NCBI GenBank assembly: GCA_902592965.1
Contig: CACJGL010000002.1
Coordinates: 1 to 64,000 of the forward strand
Length of the DNA stretch: 64,000 nt
Direction: 5' to 3'
From: an uncultured Pelagibacteraceae bacterium
GTDB taxonomy: Bacteria > Pseudomonadota > Alphaproteobacteria > Pelagibacterales > Pelagibacteraceae
Part shown: piece by piece, positions 8,932-18,926 of the stretch
How the letters are laid out: every line of letters starts with the position of its first letter
Numbering within the stretch: the stretch's first letter is position 1
Position numbers and translations under genes: made by a program
Notes under the pieces: model-generated
Told to the model about the DNA's origin: nothing
The model's input: the letters and a program-made list of their open reading frames with translations, nothing else
The model's database searches: none

Positions 8932-10065
8932 GTGAAAAGCTTTGATAGTTATAGAAAATGGAAATATACAAAATTTTTATCGAATAAAAATTATAGTTTT
9001 AATCGAAACTATATTTTAAATATTATTTCGTCAAAAATAATCACTGATGCTTTTAATTCAATATCTAAGTGGAAAAACTATAAAAAAACACCATTATTAA
9101 AATTAGAGAAACTAAACAAAAATTTAAAACTTAATAATATTTTTTACAAAGATGAGTCGAAAAGATTTCATTTAAAATCATTTAAAGCTTTAGGCGGAGC
9201 ATATGCCGTAGAAAAAATATCTAAAAAGAAAAAAAATATAATAATATCATCTGCAACAGCTGGAAATCATGGTAGATCAGTTGCTTGGGGTGCTCAAAGA
9301 TTGGGTTTACAATGTAAAATTTTTGTTAGTCAATATGTAAGTGAAGAGAGAGTAAAAGAAATTGAAAAATTTAGAGCCGATGTAATTCGTGTAAAAGGTA
9401 ATTACGAAAATTCATTAAACGAATGTAAAAAATTATCAAAAAAGAATAATTGGAATATTGTTCAAGATGTATCTACGAAAAATTATAGTTATGTTCCCTT
9501 GTTAACTATGGCTGGTTATTCAATTATGATTAAAGAAATTTCAAAACAAACTACGCATTATATTACACATATATTCCTTCAAGCTGGCGTTGGTGGCATG
9601 GCAGCAGGTGTAGTTGCAGGAGTTGCAAAATATTTCAAGAGAATTCCTAAAATAATAATAGTTGAACCTGATGGAGCTGATTGTGTACTTCAAAGCATAA
9701 AAAGCAAAAGTTTAAAAAAAATTAAAATAAAAAAAGAAAGTATAATGGGTGGTATGTCATGCAATGAAATGTCTCTCATACCTTGGCATGTATTAAAAAA
9801 GGCTAGTGATTGTTGTGTTACTGTAAATGATTCAAAAGTTCCTAAAACTGTTGCAATGCTTAAAGACAAAAAACTGAGTAAAAGATCAATAATAGGTGGT
9901 GAATGCGCTACACCAGGAATTATCAGTCTTATAAGTCTCTGTAATAATCCTAAAACAAAGAAATTAATAAATCTTAACGAAAAATCTAACGTTTTAGTTA
10001 TTGGATGCGAAGGTAATGCAGATGTAAAACTTTATAAACAATTGCTATCTAAAGGCAGAAAATAA
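8932..10065 (+). CDS. PLP-dependent ammonia-lyase, diaminopropionate ammonia-lyase-like
   Basis: GTG start; KDESKRFHLKSFKALGGAYA (PLP Lys) and ISSATAGNHGRSVAWGAQRLG motifs, C-terminal GCEGNAD. Confidence 0.75.
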   Translation: MKSFDSYRKWKYTKFLSNKNYSFNRNYILNIISSKIITDAFNSISKWKNYKKTPLLKLEKLNKNLKLNNIFYKDESKRFHLKSFKALGGAYAVEKISKKKKNIIISSATAGNHGRSVAWGAQRLGLQCKIFVSQYVSEERVKEIEKFRADVIRVKGNYENSLNECKKLSKKNNWNIVQDVSTKNYSYVPLLTMAGYSIMIKEISKQTTHYITHIFLQAGVGGMAAGVVAGVAKYFKRIPKIIIVEPDGADCVLQSIKSKSLKKIKIKKESIMGGMSCNEMSLIPWHVLKKASDCCVTVNDSKVPKTVAMLKDKKLSKRSIIGGECATPGIISLISLCNNPKTKKLINLNEKSNVLVIGCEGNADVKLYKQLLSKGRK

Positions 10066-10070
10066 ATTAT

Positions 10071-11489
10071 ATGTCAAAAAAAGCTGTTGTTTGGATAAGA
10101 GACGATTTTAGAATAAAAAATAATTCTGCATTATCTTATGCAACAAATAATTACGATACTGTCACAGCATTATATATTTATAACAGGGAAAATTTTGATG
10201 ATGTTAGAGAAGCTCAAAAATGGTGGGTAAGTAAATCTTTAATTAATTTTAAAGATGAATTAATTAAATATAATATTGAATTAGAATTAGTATTTTCTGA
10301 TGAGATAACTTTTTTTAGTAAAATCAAAGATAAACAAGAAATTTCTATATTTTGGAATAAAATATATGAACCATCTCAATTAAAGTTAGATAATGATCTC
10401 ATTAAAATTTTTGAAAAAAACAAAATACTTTCAAAATGCTTTAAAGGAAATGTTCTTAATGAATATAATAATGTTACAAAAGATGATGGAAGCCCTTATA
10501 AAGTTTATAGTCCATTTTGGAGAGTTGGAGAGCAAATTTACTTAGATAGTATCCCAAACAAATCATTAAATGTAAAAAGAGCTAAGAGCAAAATAAAATT
10601 ATTCAAAAATAATAATGTTCCAGATCAAATTTTACCAAAGAAAAATTGGTATAAAAAATTTGAAAAATATTGGGACCCAACAGAAAAACAATCCGAAAAA
10701 TATTTAAATGAGTTTGTTGAAAATAGAATGTTGAAATATGGAGTTGATAGAGATTATCCAGCTATAAATGGTTCATCAAAACTTTCACCATACATTAGAA
10801 ATGGACAAATACATGTAAGTAACATTTGGGACAAATGTTATAAATATAAATCAAAAAATATTAGTGTTAAAAAATATTTAAATGAATTAGGCTGGAGAGA
10901 ATTTTCACATAGTTTAATTAATTATTTCCCTGAAATGCTAAAAGGTAATTTAAGAAAAGAATTTGATAAATTTCCGTGGGATAAAAATGCAAAAAATTTG
11001 AAAGCTTGGAAAAATGGTATGACTGGATACCCAATTGTTGATGCTGGAATGAGACAACTTTATGAAACAGGTTGGATGCATAATAGAATTAGAATGGTAG
11101 TTGGTTCTTTTCTTGTAAAACATTTAAGAATTAATTGGAAAGAGGGTGAAAAACATTTTAGAAATTGTTTGTTAGATTTTAATGAAGCAAACAATATTGC
11201 ACAATGGCAATGGGTTGCTGGCTGTGGTGCAGATGCAGCCCCTTATTTTAGAATTTTTAATCCTATATTGCAGGGTGAAAAATTTGATAAACAAGGTTTG
11301 TATGTAAAAAAATGGGTACCTGAATTAGAGAGAGTTCCAAGTAAATTTATTCATAAACCATGGGAGATGGAAACAAAATATCAAGAAGCTATAAAAACTA
11401 AAATTGGTTCTGATTACCCTTCTCCAATAGTTGTACATGAAGAAGCTAGAAATGCAGCTCTTAAAGCATTTCAAACTTTAAAAAATTAA
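10071..11489 (+). CDS. phrB: Deoxyribodipyrimidine photolyase / cryptochrome family
   Basis: WIRDDFRIKNNSAL; C-terminal GMTGYPIVDAGMRQLYETGWMHNRIRMVVGSFLVKHLRINWKEGEKHF...DFNEANNIAQWQWVAGCGADAAPYFRIFNP. Confidence 0.93.
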   Translation: MSKKAVVWIRDDFRIKNNSALSYATNNYDTVTALYIYNRENFDDVREAQKWWVSKSLINFKDELIKYNIELELVFSDEITFFSKIKDKQEISIFWNKIYEPSQLKLDNDLIKIFEKNKILSKCFKGNVLNEYNNVTKDDGSPYKVYSPFWRVGEQIYLDSIPNKSLNVKRAKSKIKLFKNNNVPDQILPKKNWYKKFEKYWDPTEKQSEKYLNEFVENRMLKYGVDRDYPAINGSSKLSPYIRNGQIHVSNIWDKCYKYKSKNISVKKYLNELGWREFSHSLINYFPEMLKGNLRKEFDKFPWDKNAKNLKAWKNGMTGYPIVDAGMRQLYETGWMHNRIRMVVGSFLVKHLRINWKEGEKHFRNCLLDFNEANNIAQWQWVAGCGADAAPYFRIFNPILQGEKFDKQGLYVKKWVPELERVPSKFIHKPWEMETKYQEAIKTKIGSDYPSPIVVHEEARNAALKAFQTLKN

Positions 11490-11909
11490 TTAATCTCCAA
11501 TAAAATGATGAATAATCAGCCTTTTTGTAGAAGCTAACCTATGTTCAAAAAGGTAAATTCCTTGCCAAGTGCCTAACAAAAGTTGTTTGTTTTTTATACT
11601 GAGGGATATTTGATTGTTAGTTAAAGCTGACTTTATATGAGCTGGCATATCGTCCTTACCTTCTATTGTATGAATATATAATTTATTATCCATTGGAGCA
11701 ATTTTATCAAAATAATTAATTAAATCTGATTGAACATCAGGATCAGCATTTTCTTGAACAATTAAAGATGCACTAGTGTGCTGTATACTTAAATTTAAAA
11801 TACCATTATTAAAATTGTTTTTATTTATCCAGTCTATCGTTTGATCGGTAAATTCATATAATTTTTGACCATTTGTTTTAATTTCAAGATTAAAAAATTC
11901 TTGTCTCAT
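11490..11909 (-). CDS. YjbQ/UPF0047 family protein
   Basis: NGILNLSIQHTSASLIVQENADPDVQSDLINYFDKIAP, LLLGTWQGIYLFEHR. Confidence 0.88.
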   Translation of the reverse strand: MRQEFFNLEIKTNGQKLYEFTDQTIDWINKNNFNNGILNLSIQHTSASLIVQENADPDVQSDLINYFDKIAPMDNKLYIHTIEGKDDMPAHIKSALTNNQISLSIKNKQLLLGTWQGIYLFEHRLASTKRLIIHHFIGD

Positions 11910-12961
11910 AAATGCTTTTTAGATGTTAGTTCATATAATCGACTAATGGTACGCTTAAATGGTTTTTCCAATAATCTTGATGATGTAAGTTTATCAATAT
12001 TTTGTTCTGCACTAATAGCCATAGGTATATTTTGATCATACACGATATCTAAAAAAGTAATAAATCTTTGTTGTTGATTTGAATTCAAATCATAAAATGC
12101 TGGTACATTTTCCATAACTATAAAAAGACAATTTTTTACTATTTTAATATAATCTTCTGATCCTAAATTTTTATCACATACTTCTTTAAAAGTTAATCGA
12201 ACAATTCCATCATAAAAATTTTTTAATATAAATTTTCTTCCTTTGATGTTTAAAATCTTTTCTTTTAAAACCTTATCTTTAGTCATCACTCTAAATAATT
12301 TGTTTATTTTAAAATTGTTTTCTTGATTTAAAGGTGAGTAATATCTTTGAGTTTTATTGCCTTCGGACTTTCTATAATCATCATCTATATTTAATTGATA
12401 TTCAAATGATTGCTTTTGCATTATTTTTATAAAAGGTTTGAATTGATCTCTTTGCAACCCATCTTTATACAAATTTTCAATTTTTATATTAGACGTTACA
12501 ATAATTTTTAAATCTTCTTTAAATATTTCATCAAATAATTTTCCAAGTATCATTGCATCTACTATATTTGTAACTTGAAACTCGTCAAAATATATTAATT
12601 TTGCTTTCGATTTTATTTTTTTAACAAATTTACTTAATTTATTTTCATCATTTTTATCTTTGGATTGGTGTACAAAGTCGTGAAAGCTAAGCATAAACTC
12701 ATTGAAGTGAAGTTTTAATTTTTTTCCTTCAACTAAGTTGAAAAAAAAATCTAATATCATGGTTTTACCGACACCAACATCTCCATAAAGATAAAAGCCT
12801 TTTTTATAATTTTTTTTTGATAAAATTTTTGAGATAAATGATTTGTAGTTTAATTTATAATATTCTTCTAATGTTTTTATGAGTTTTATCTGATGAGGAT
12901 TAACATCTAAATTTTTTTTTTTGCAGTAAAGTTTAAACTCTTTAACAAAACTTTTTTGCAT
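11906..12961 (-). CDS. zapE: AFG1-like ATPase / cell division protein ZapE
   Basis: Walker A GFYLYGDVGVGKTMILDFFF; LIYFDEFQVTNIVDAMILGKLF; 4-nt overlap with the next gene. Confidence 0.9.
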   Translation of the reverse strand: MQKSFVKEFKLYCKKKNLDVNPHQIKLIKTLEEYYKLNYKSFISKILSKKNYKKGFYLYGDVGVGKTMILDFFFNLVEGKKLKLHFNEFMLSFHDFVHQSKDKNDENKLSKFVKKIKSKAKLIYFDEFQVTNIVDAMILGKLFDEIFKEDLKIIVTSNIKIENLYKDGLQRDQFKPFIKIMQKQSFEYQLNIDDDYRKSEGNKTQRYYSPLNQENNFKINKLFRVMTKDKVLKEKILNIKGRKFILKNFYDGIVRLTFKEVCDKNLGSEDYIKIVKNCLFIVMENVPAFYDLNSNQQQRFITFLDIVYDQNIPMAISAEQNIDKLTSSRLLEKPFKRTISRLYELTSKKHL

Positions 12962-13392
12962 TAATTCTTTTTTGAATTAAAATCGATACCGTATTCTGAT
13001 CTTGGTCCTTTTCTTAATCCAAAAGGTCCAGAGATAAAAATTGTCATTGGCCTTGTTCCTGGCTCAAGGTCTACTCTATGATACGCATTGGCTGATCTAA
13101 ATCCAATATATCCAGGTTTTCTCCAAAACTTACCTTTTTTAGTAGTTTCCCAATAACCGCCTCTCAAAATTATTGTAATATAAGGGAATAGATGATTATG
13201 AACTCCATCCCCATGATCATCATCCAACATTTCATGAATTAATATATTAAATGGAAACCATTTTGGTCTATTCCTAAATAATAAATAATATCTATTCATC
13301 CATGGTTTGGCTTCATTAAATTTTGGGTGAGACGGCCCCCTATCTAAAACTATTTTTTTTCTTCCAATTTTTTCCAAAAATTTTAATAACAT
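12961..13392 (-). CDS. Cupin-fold hypothetical protein
   Basis: 143 aa; DDDHGDGVHNHLFPYITIILRGGYWETTKKGKFWRKPGYIGFRSANAYHRVDLEPG. Confidence 0.65.
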   Translation of the reverse strand: MLLKFLEKIGRKKIVLDRGPSHPKFNEAKPWMNRYYLLFRNRPKWFPFNILIHEMLDDDHGDGVHNHLFPYITIILRGGYWETTKKGKFWRKPGYIGFRSANAYHRVDLEPGTRPMTIFISGPFGLRKGPRSEYGIDFNSKKN

Positions 13393-14660
13393 TAATTTGA
13401 TCTTATAATTCCATTATTTTTAATAAAAAAAATATTGGCATTGTTAATAAATGGCCTCGATATTTTTTCATTATTAAATTTAATTACTTTCTCTGTTTCA
13501 GAATTAGTTAAATTAATAATCAAAATTCGTCCATTATCGGTAGACAAATAAATTTTATTTTTAGCAATAACAAAACCTACTGGTGTAATTTTCTCTCTTT
13601 TTTTAAATGTTGAGAAAACATCAGTGATCCTGATTATATTTCCAGTCTCAGTATCAATTACAAATAAATATCCTTCCTCAGAAATATTAAAAATATAATT
13701 TTCAGAAATCGTAGGCTTTAAACTGGAATTTACAGTTTGTTTCCATTTTACTATGCCAGTTCTTGTGTCAATTGAGAATAACTCATTTTTATTATTTGAA
13801 AAATATATTGTTTCATTATTTAAAATCATTTCTGAATTTTTTAGACTAAATGCATTTAAGAATATTTCGTTGCTCTGAGTAGGTGTTTGCCAAACTAAAC
13901 TCCCATCATTAATATTTAATGCCGTAAGATCACCTAAATTATTAAGTGAATAAACAATGTCATCTTTAATAACTATAGATAATTTTTTTTGTGATTTAAT
14001 AAATGTATTTTCTGTTTTGAAATTCCATAATTCATTTCCATCGATTACAGAAAAACATCTTATAACATTATCAAAATCAACAGTTATAAATTTATCTGCT
14101 TGTACAGTAACATTAGAATTAAAAGGAGTCATGCTTTCTGTTTTCCAAATTAATTGTCCATTTTCTAAATTTATTGAAAAAATATTAGATAAAGTATCAA
14201 CAACTAAAAGTCTGTTATCAATATAATTAAAATATAATATTGGATTAAGTTTTCTCTCTTTCTTTGAGTAATGATTTGCTTTCCACAAAGTTTCAAAATT
14301 TTCGTTAATTCTGAATATTGTGCCTTTGTTATCAAAATAAATTAGATCGTTATTTTTAATAAACAAAATTTCTGTATCTATTGAATTAAACTGTTTAATC
14401 CTTGAGAATTTAAATGTTTTCTTCTTTTCAAATGTTGGCTCAAAGTTAATGTTTCCATTATTATTTGTAATATTATTTACAAAACTATTGTCTTTAACTA
14501 ATTTAGAAAGATTTATTTGTATATTTGGATTTAATTGTTCTTGAATTGGTTTAATTTCTTCAAATAAAATTTTAGAATTAGTATTTTCTACAGATTTATC
14601 ACTTTGACCACAAGATGATAATAAAAGTAAAAAGACGAAATATAATTTTATCCTACTCAC
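13392..14660 (-). CDS. PQQ-like beta-propeller lipoprotein, BamB-like
   Basis: Lipobox-like LLLLSSCGQ; repeated blades LENGQLIWKTE, IDGNELWNFKT, NDGSLVWQTP, RTGIVKWKQ. Confidence 0.8.
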   Translation of the reverse strand: MSRIKLYFVFLLLLSSCGQSDKSVENTNSKILFEEIKPIQEQLNPNIQINLSKLVKDNSFVNNITNNNGNINFEPTFEKKKTFKFSRIKQFNSIDTEILFIKNNDLIYFDNKGTIFRINENFETLWKANHYSKKERKLNPILYFNYIDNRLLVVDTLSNIFSINLENGQLIWKTESMTPFNSNVTVQADKFITVDFDNVIRCFSVIDGNELWNFKTENTFIKSQKKLSIVIKDDIVYSLNNLGDLTALNINDGSLVWQTPTQSNEIFLNAFSLKNSEMILNNETIYFSNNKNELFSIDTRTGIVKWKQTVNSSLKPTISENYIFNISEEGYLFVIDTETGNIIRITDVFSTFKKREKITPVGFVIAKNKIYLSTDNGRILIINLTNSETEKVIKFNNEKISRPFINNANIFFIKNNGIIRSN

Positions 14661-15297
14661 TGAAACTAGATCTTAGCCTTTTTTGAGCTTTAGTTTTTAT
14701 TTTAGAGTTATTATTTTCAAGACTAACTATTTGCTCAAAAAATTCTTTTGATTTTTGCATTTGATTTTTTGATAAATAATATTCTGCCATAATATAAAGA
14801 CTATGTGGTTTCCATATACTATCCGCTTTAATTAAAGGATTAAAAATAGCTAACAATTCATTTTCATCTGAAAAATCTGAATTATATAAGCCTTTTTTAA
14901 AGATTGTTAGCTCTTTAAACTTTTTATCCAAGCCAATATCATTAATTAAAATATCAAAATAATTGTTAATTTCATCTTTTGAATTTATCAAATCGTTATC
15001 TAGCAAAAAATAGAAAGCTAGAGGAGAATATGTTTTGTCTTTAGCATTAATCACCTCTTTAAGATCCGGGATCACATTATATTTATTATCAGTTTCATAT
15101 CTTATTACAGCTAAGTCGTATTTATCAGCTAATTTTTCTCTTTTGCTAGATTGATATTCTTCAAAAGAAAAGTAACCAATTAAAGCCAAAATAATTATTA
15201 CTAATATCGAAATTAAAGAATTTTTATTATTTATAAAAAAGTTTTTAATTTTTTCATTACGTGTTTGGGTATTTATTATTTCAATATCTTCATCCAT
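14653..15297 (-). CDS. TPR-like membrane protein (YfgM-type)
   Basis: 214 aa, one N-terminal TM (SLISILVIIILALIGYFSF), helical repeats; adjacent to the bamB-like gene. Confidence 0.7.
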   Translation of the reverse strand: MDEDIEIINTQTRNEKIKNFFINNKNSLISILVIIILALIGYFSFEEYQSSKREKLADKYDLAVIRYETDNKYNVIPDLKEVINAKDKTYSPLAFYFLLDNDLINSKDEINNYFDILINDIGLDKKFKELTIFKKGLYNSDFSDENELLAIFNPLIKADSIWKPHSLYIMAEYYLSKNQMQKSKEFFEQIVSLENNNSKIKTKAQKRLRSSFSE

Positions 15298-17966
15298 TAA
15301 ATCATGTTCCTAAGTACATATTGTAAAATTCCACCATTTTTGTAATACTCTAATTCGTTCTTAGTATCTATTCTACTTAACATTTTAATTCTCTTGATGT
15401 CTCCAGAGACATATTTGATTTCAACATCAACTTCATCTCTAGGATCTATGCCTTTTTCTAAGTCAATAATAGAAAATAGTTCTGAGCCATCTAATTTTAG
15501 ATTAGTTCTATTTATTCCATCTTTAAACTGTAATGGTAGTATACCCATTCCTATAAGATTTGATCTATGAATTCTCTCAAAACTTTCTGCAAAAACAGCC
15601 TTTACACCTAAAAGTTTGGTTCCTTTGGCCGCCCAATCTCTAGAAGATCCAGTTCCATACTCTTTACCACCAATTACAACTAAATCGGTACCTCTTTTTT
15701 TATATTCAACAACCGCATCATATACTGGCATTACTTTTTCCTCAGGGTACAACTTAGTAAAACCACCCTCAGTACCAGGTGCCATTTCATTTCTAATTCT
15801 TATATTTGCAAAAGTTCCTCTCATCATAACCTCATGATTCCCTCTTCTTGCTCCATAGGAATTATAGTCTTTTGGAAGTATTTGATGTTTCATAAAATAT
15901 TCTCCAGTTGGACTATCTTTTTGAATTGATCCAGCAGGTGAAATATGATCAGTGGTAATGCTATCACCCAATATTAATAGTGGTCTTGCATCCTTAATTT
16001 CTTTAAATCCTTCTGGTTTATCAGGAAGGTTGTCAAAAAACGGAGGTTTTTTTACGTACGTTGAATTATCTTCCCAATTATAAATATTGGTTTCCTCTGT
16101 TTTAATTTTTTGCCATTGTTCTGGTCCTTGAGAAACATTTGAGTATCTTTTTATAAACATTTCTGCATTTAATGAATTTCTCAATGTTTCTTCTATTTCT
16201 TTGTTAGATGGCCATATATCTTTTAAAAAAACATCTTTACCATCTTTATCTTTACCTAATGGATCCTTATACAAATCAAATCTCATAGTTCCTGCTATTG
16301 CATAAGCAACGACTAATGGCGGAGACGCTAAATAATTTGCTTTTATTAAAGGTGAAATTCTTCCTTCAAAGTTTCTGTTTCCAGATAAAACCGAGACAGC
16401 ATAAATATTATTATTTTTTATGGAATCTGAGATATTATCGGCTAACGGACCTGAATTACCAATACAAGTTGTACATCCATAACCAACTAAATTAAAACCT
16501 AACTTATCTAAATAAATATTTAGCCCAGCTTTTTCTAGATAATCTGTAACTACTTGTGATCCAGGTGCCAAAGATGTTTTTACCCAAGGCTTAGTCATTA
16601 AACCTTTTTCAATTGCATTTTTTGCTAGTAAACCTGCTCCAATTAGTACACTTGGATTGGAAGTATTAGTACAAGAAGTGATTGCAGCAATTAATACATC
16701 GCCATCGGTTATTTTAAAATCTTCTTTTTCAACATCATAAATATTTGGCTCTTCTTTTTTTGTAATTTCTGAAAATACTTTTTTAAAATTTGATGATGCG
16801 TTAGTAAGTAGAACTTTATCCTGTGGACGTTTTGGTCCAGAAATAGTTGGTACTATAGTTGACATGTCTAAAGATAGTGTGTCTGTAAATTCAACATCTA
16901 AACTTGCCCAAAGTCCTTGTTCTTGAGCATACTTTTTTACAATTTCAACATTTTGATCATCTCTTCCTGAGAATTTTAAATATTTTAAAGTTTCATCATC
17001 AATTGGGAAAAAACCACAAGTTGCACCATACTCAGGTGCCATATTTGCTATAGTAGCTCTATCTGCTAAAGTCAGATTTTTTAGTCCTTCGCCATAGAAT
17101 TCAACAAACTTTCCAACAACTCCCTTGTCTCTCAACATTTTAACTACTGTTAAAACAAGATCAGTTGCTGTTGTACCTTCTGGCATTTTTGATTTCATTT
17201 CAAATCCAATAACTTCGGGAATTAACATTGAAATAGGTTGACCTAACATTCCAGCCTCAGCTTCAATTCCACCTACTCCCCAACCCAAAACAGATAAACC
17301 ATTTACCATAGTTGTATGACTATCTGTTCCAACCAAAGTGTCTGGAAATATGTATTCTTCATCTTTATATTTTTCATTCCAAACAACTTTTGAAAGGTAT
17401 TCCAGATTGACTTGATGACATATCCCAGTTCCTGGGGGAACTATTCTAAAATTATTGAATGCTTGTTGACCCCATTTAAGGAAAGAATATCTTTCTGCAT
17501 TCCGATTAAATTCAATATCAACGTTTTCTTTTAAAGAATTTTTATTTGCAAATTTATCGACTTGTACAGAGTGATCAATTACCAAATCAACTGATGATAA
17601 TGGATTGATAGTACTTGGATCTTTATTTTTTTCTTTTACAGCCTCTCTCATTGCTGCTAAATCTGCAACTGCAGGAATTCCAGTGTAGTCTTGAAGCAAC
17701 ACCCTCGCAGGCCTATATGCAATTTCTGTGTTAGAACTTTTAGATTTTAACCAATCTTTAATAGCTTCAATTTGATTTTTATTAACCGTTATATCGTCCT
17801 CAAATCTTAATAAATTCTCAAGTAAGACCTTCAATGATTTTGGAAGCTTTGATATACCTTCTAAACCATTTTTCTCAGCCTCTTTCAGTGAGTAAAAATT
17901 ATAACTTTTGCCGTTAACTGAAATTTTAGTTAACGAATTGAACGAGTTTTTGTCTCCTGGTTTCAT
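15297..17966 (-). CDS. acnA: Aconitate hydratase A
   Basis: Full-length AcnA; GTDSHTTMVNGLSVLGWGVGGIEAEAGMLGQ, ITSCTNTSNPSVLIGAGLLA, GYGCTTCIGNSGPL, VVIGGKEYGTGSSRDWAAKG. Start corrected from 18029 to 17966 to avoid overlap with the next gene. Confidence 0.95.
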   Translation of the reverse strand: MKPGDKNSFNSLTKISVNGKSYNFYSLKEAEKNGLEGISKLPKSLKVLLENLLRFEDDITVNKNQIEAIKDWLKSKSSNTEIAYRPARVLLQDYTGIPAVADLAAMREAVKEKNKDPSTINPLSSVDLVIDHSVQVDKFANKNSLKENVDIEFNRNAERYSFLKWGQQAFNNFRIVPPGTGICHQVNLEYLSKVVWNEKYKDEEYIFPDTLVGTDSHTTMVNGLSVLGWGVGGIEAEAGMLGQPISMLIPEVIGFEMKSKMPEGTTATDLVLTVVKMLRDKGVVGKFVEFYGEGLKNLTLADRATIANMAPEYGATCGFFPIDDETLKYLKFSGRDDQNVEIVKKYAQEQGLWASLDVEFTDTLSLDMSTIVPTISGPKRPQDKVLLTNASSNFKKVFSEITKKEEPNIYDVEKEDFKITDGDVLIAAITSCTNTSNPSVLIGAGLLAKNAIEKGLMTKPWVKTSLAPGSQVVTDYLEKAGLNIYLDKLGFNLVGYGCTTCIGNSGPLADNISDSIKNNNIYAVSVLSGNRNFEGRISPLIKANYLASPPLVVAYAIAGTMRFDLYKDPLGKDKDGKDVFLKDIWPSNKEIEETLRNSLNAEMFIKRYSNVSQGPEQWQKIKTEETNIYNWEDNSTYVKKPPFFDNLPDKPEGFKEIKDARPLLILGDSITTDHISPAGSIQKDSPTGEYFMKHQILPKDYNSYGARRGNHEVMMRGTFANIRIRNEMAPGTEGGFTKLYPEEKVMPVYDAVVEYKKRGTDLVVIGGKEYGTGSSRDWAAKGTKLLGVKAVFAESFERIHRSNLIGMGILPLQFKDGINRTNLKLDGSELFSIIDLEKGIDPRDEVDVEIKYVSGDIKRIKMLSRIDTKNELEYYKNGGILQYVLRNMI

Positions 17967-17968
17967 AT

Positions 17969-18559
17969 TTAATAATAAAATGTAGCTATGCAGCCTAATA
18001 AAAGCGCTGACATAACATAATTGAACCATTTAATAAATTTCTCATTTGTCGCGAATTTTCTCATAAATTTACCAATTAAAGTCCAAAATAAGATGCTAAA
18101 TATAGCAAAAAAAAAGGCAGAAGTTAGGAGCCAGAAGGAATAAATAAAAAAGTTATCTCCAGATTCGATATAAGTTGATACTGCAATAATTGCAACGATT
18201 ACTCCTTTAGGATTTAAGAATTGAAAAAGAAATGTTTCTATAAATTTTACAGGTTCAAGTTTTTCTTTTTGATTTGATGATTTAGAAAATGAAATTCTGT
18301 AAGCCAAGTAAACTAAAAATGCAGAGCCTGTAAAAACTAAAATTTTTTGAATTATTGGATATAATTTAAAAATGTTAATTAGCCCAAAATTGACTAAAGA
18401 TAACATTGAAGTAAAACCAAATATAACACCTAACATTAGAGGTATAGTTTTTTTTACTCCATGATTAAAACCTGAATGAGATGCAACAATATTATTTGGA
18501 CCAGGCGAACAACTAGTAACAAAAAAAAATAAGCTTAATGATAATAATTCTGGATGCAT
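17969..18559 (-). CDS. LysE/RhtB family translocator
   Basis: SPGPNNIVASHSGFNHGVKKTIPLMLGVIFGF motif, polytopic. Confidence 0.88.
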   Translation of the reverse strand: MHPELLSLSLFFFVTSCSPGPNNIVASHSGFNHGVKKTIPLMLGVIFGFTSMLSLVNFGLINIFKLYPIIQKILVFTGSAFLVYLAYRISFSKSSNQKEKLEPVKFIETFLFQFLNPKGVIVAIIAVSTYIESGDNFFIYSFWLLTSAFFFAIFSILFWTLIGKFMRKFATNEKFIKWFNYVMSALLLGCIATFYY

Positions 18560-18901
18560 TTAAGCAATCGGTAATCCATTCTCTGCTTCTTGAGATGGAT
18601 GAACTAAAGTTACTCTACCCTCTGCATCTATAGCTCCAAGAATTAATACTTGTGAAACAACTCCAGCAATATTTTTTTCTGCAAAATTACAAACACCGAT
18701 TACTTGTTTTCCTTTAAGATTCTCTTCATTATAATAATGAGTAATTTGAGCTGAAGATTGTTTTATCCCTATCTTTTCTCCAAAATCAACTTCTACAACT
18801 AATGAAGGTTTTCTTGCTTTTTCATTTTTTCTTACAGAAATAATTGTTCCCAATCTAATATCTACTTTATCAAAATCTTCATACGTAATTTGTTCTTTCA
18901 T
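18560..18901 (-). CDS. tRNA-binding domain protein, CsaA-like
   Basis: EDFDKVDIRLGTIISVRKNEKARKPSLVVEVDFGEKIGIKQSSAQITHYY; VIGVCNFAEKNIAGVVSQVLILGA. Confidence 0.88.
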   Translation of the reverse strand: MKEQITYEDFDKVDIRLGTIISVRKNEKARKPSLVVEVDFGEKIGIKQSSAQITHYYNEENLKGKQVIGVCNFAEKNIAGVVSQVLILGAIDAEGRVTLVHPSQEAENGLPIA

Positions 18902-18926
18902 AAATTTAATATATAATGATTTGTAA

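Noticed and set aside
17967-18029. Extended N-terminus of aconitase to 18029
   Set aside because: Would overlap the LysE gene and encodes no AcnA-like sequence; internal Met at 17966 fits better.
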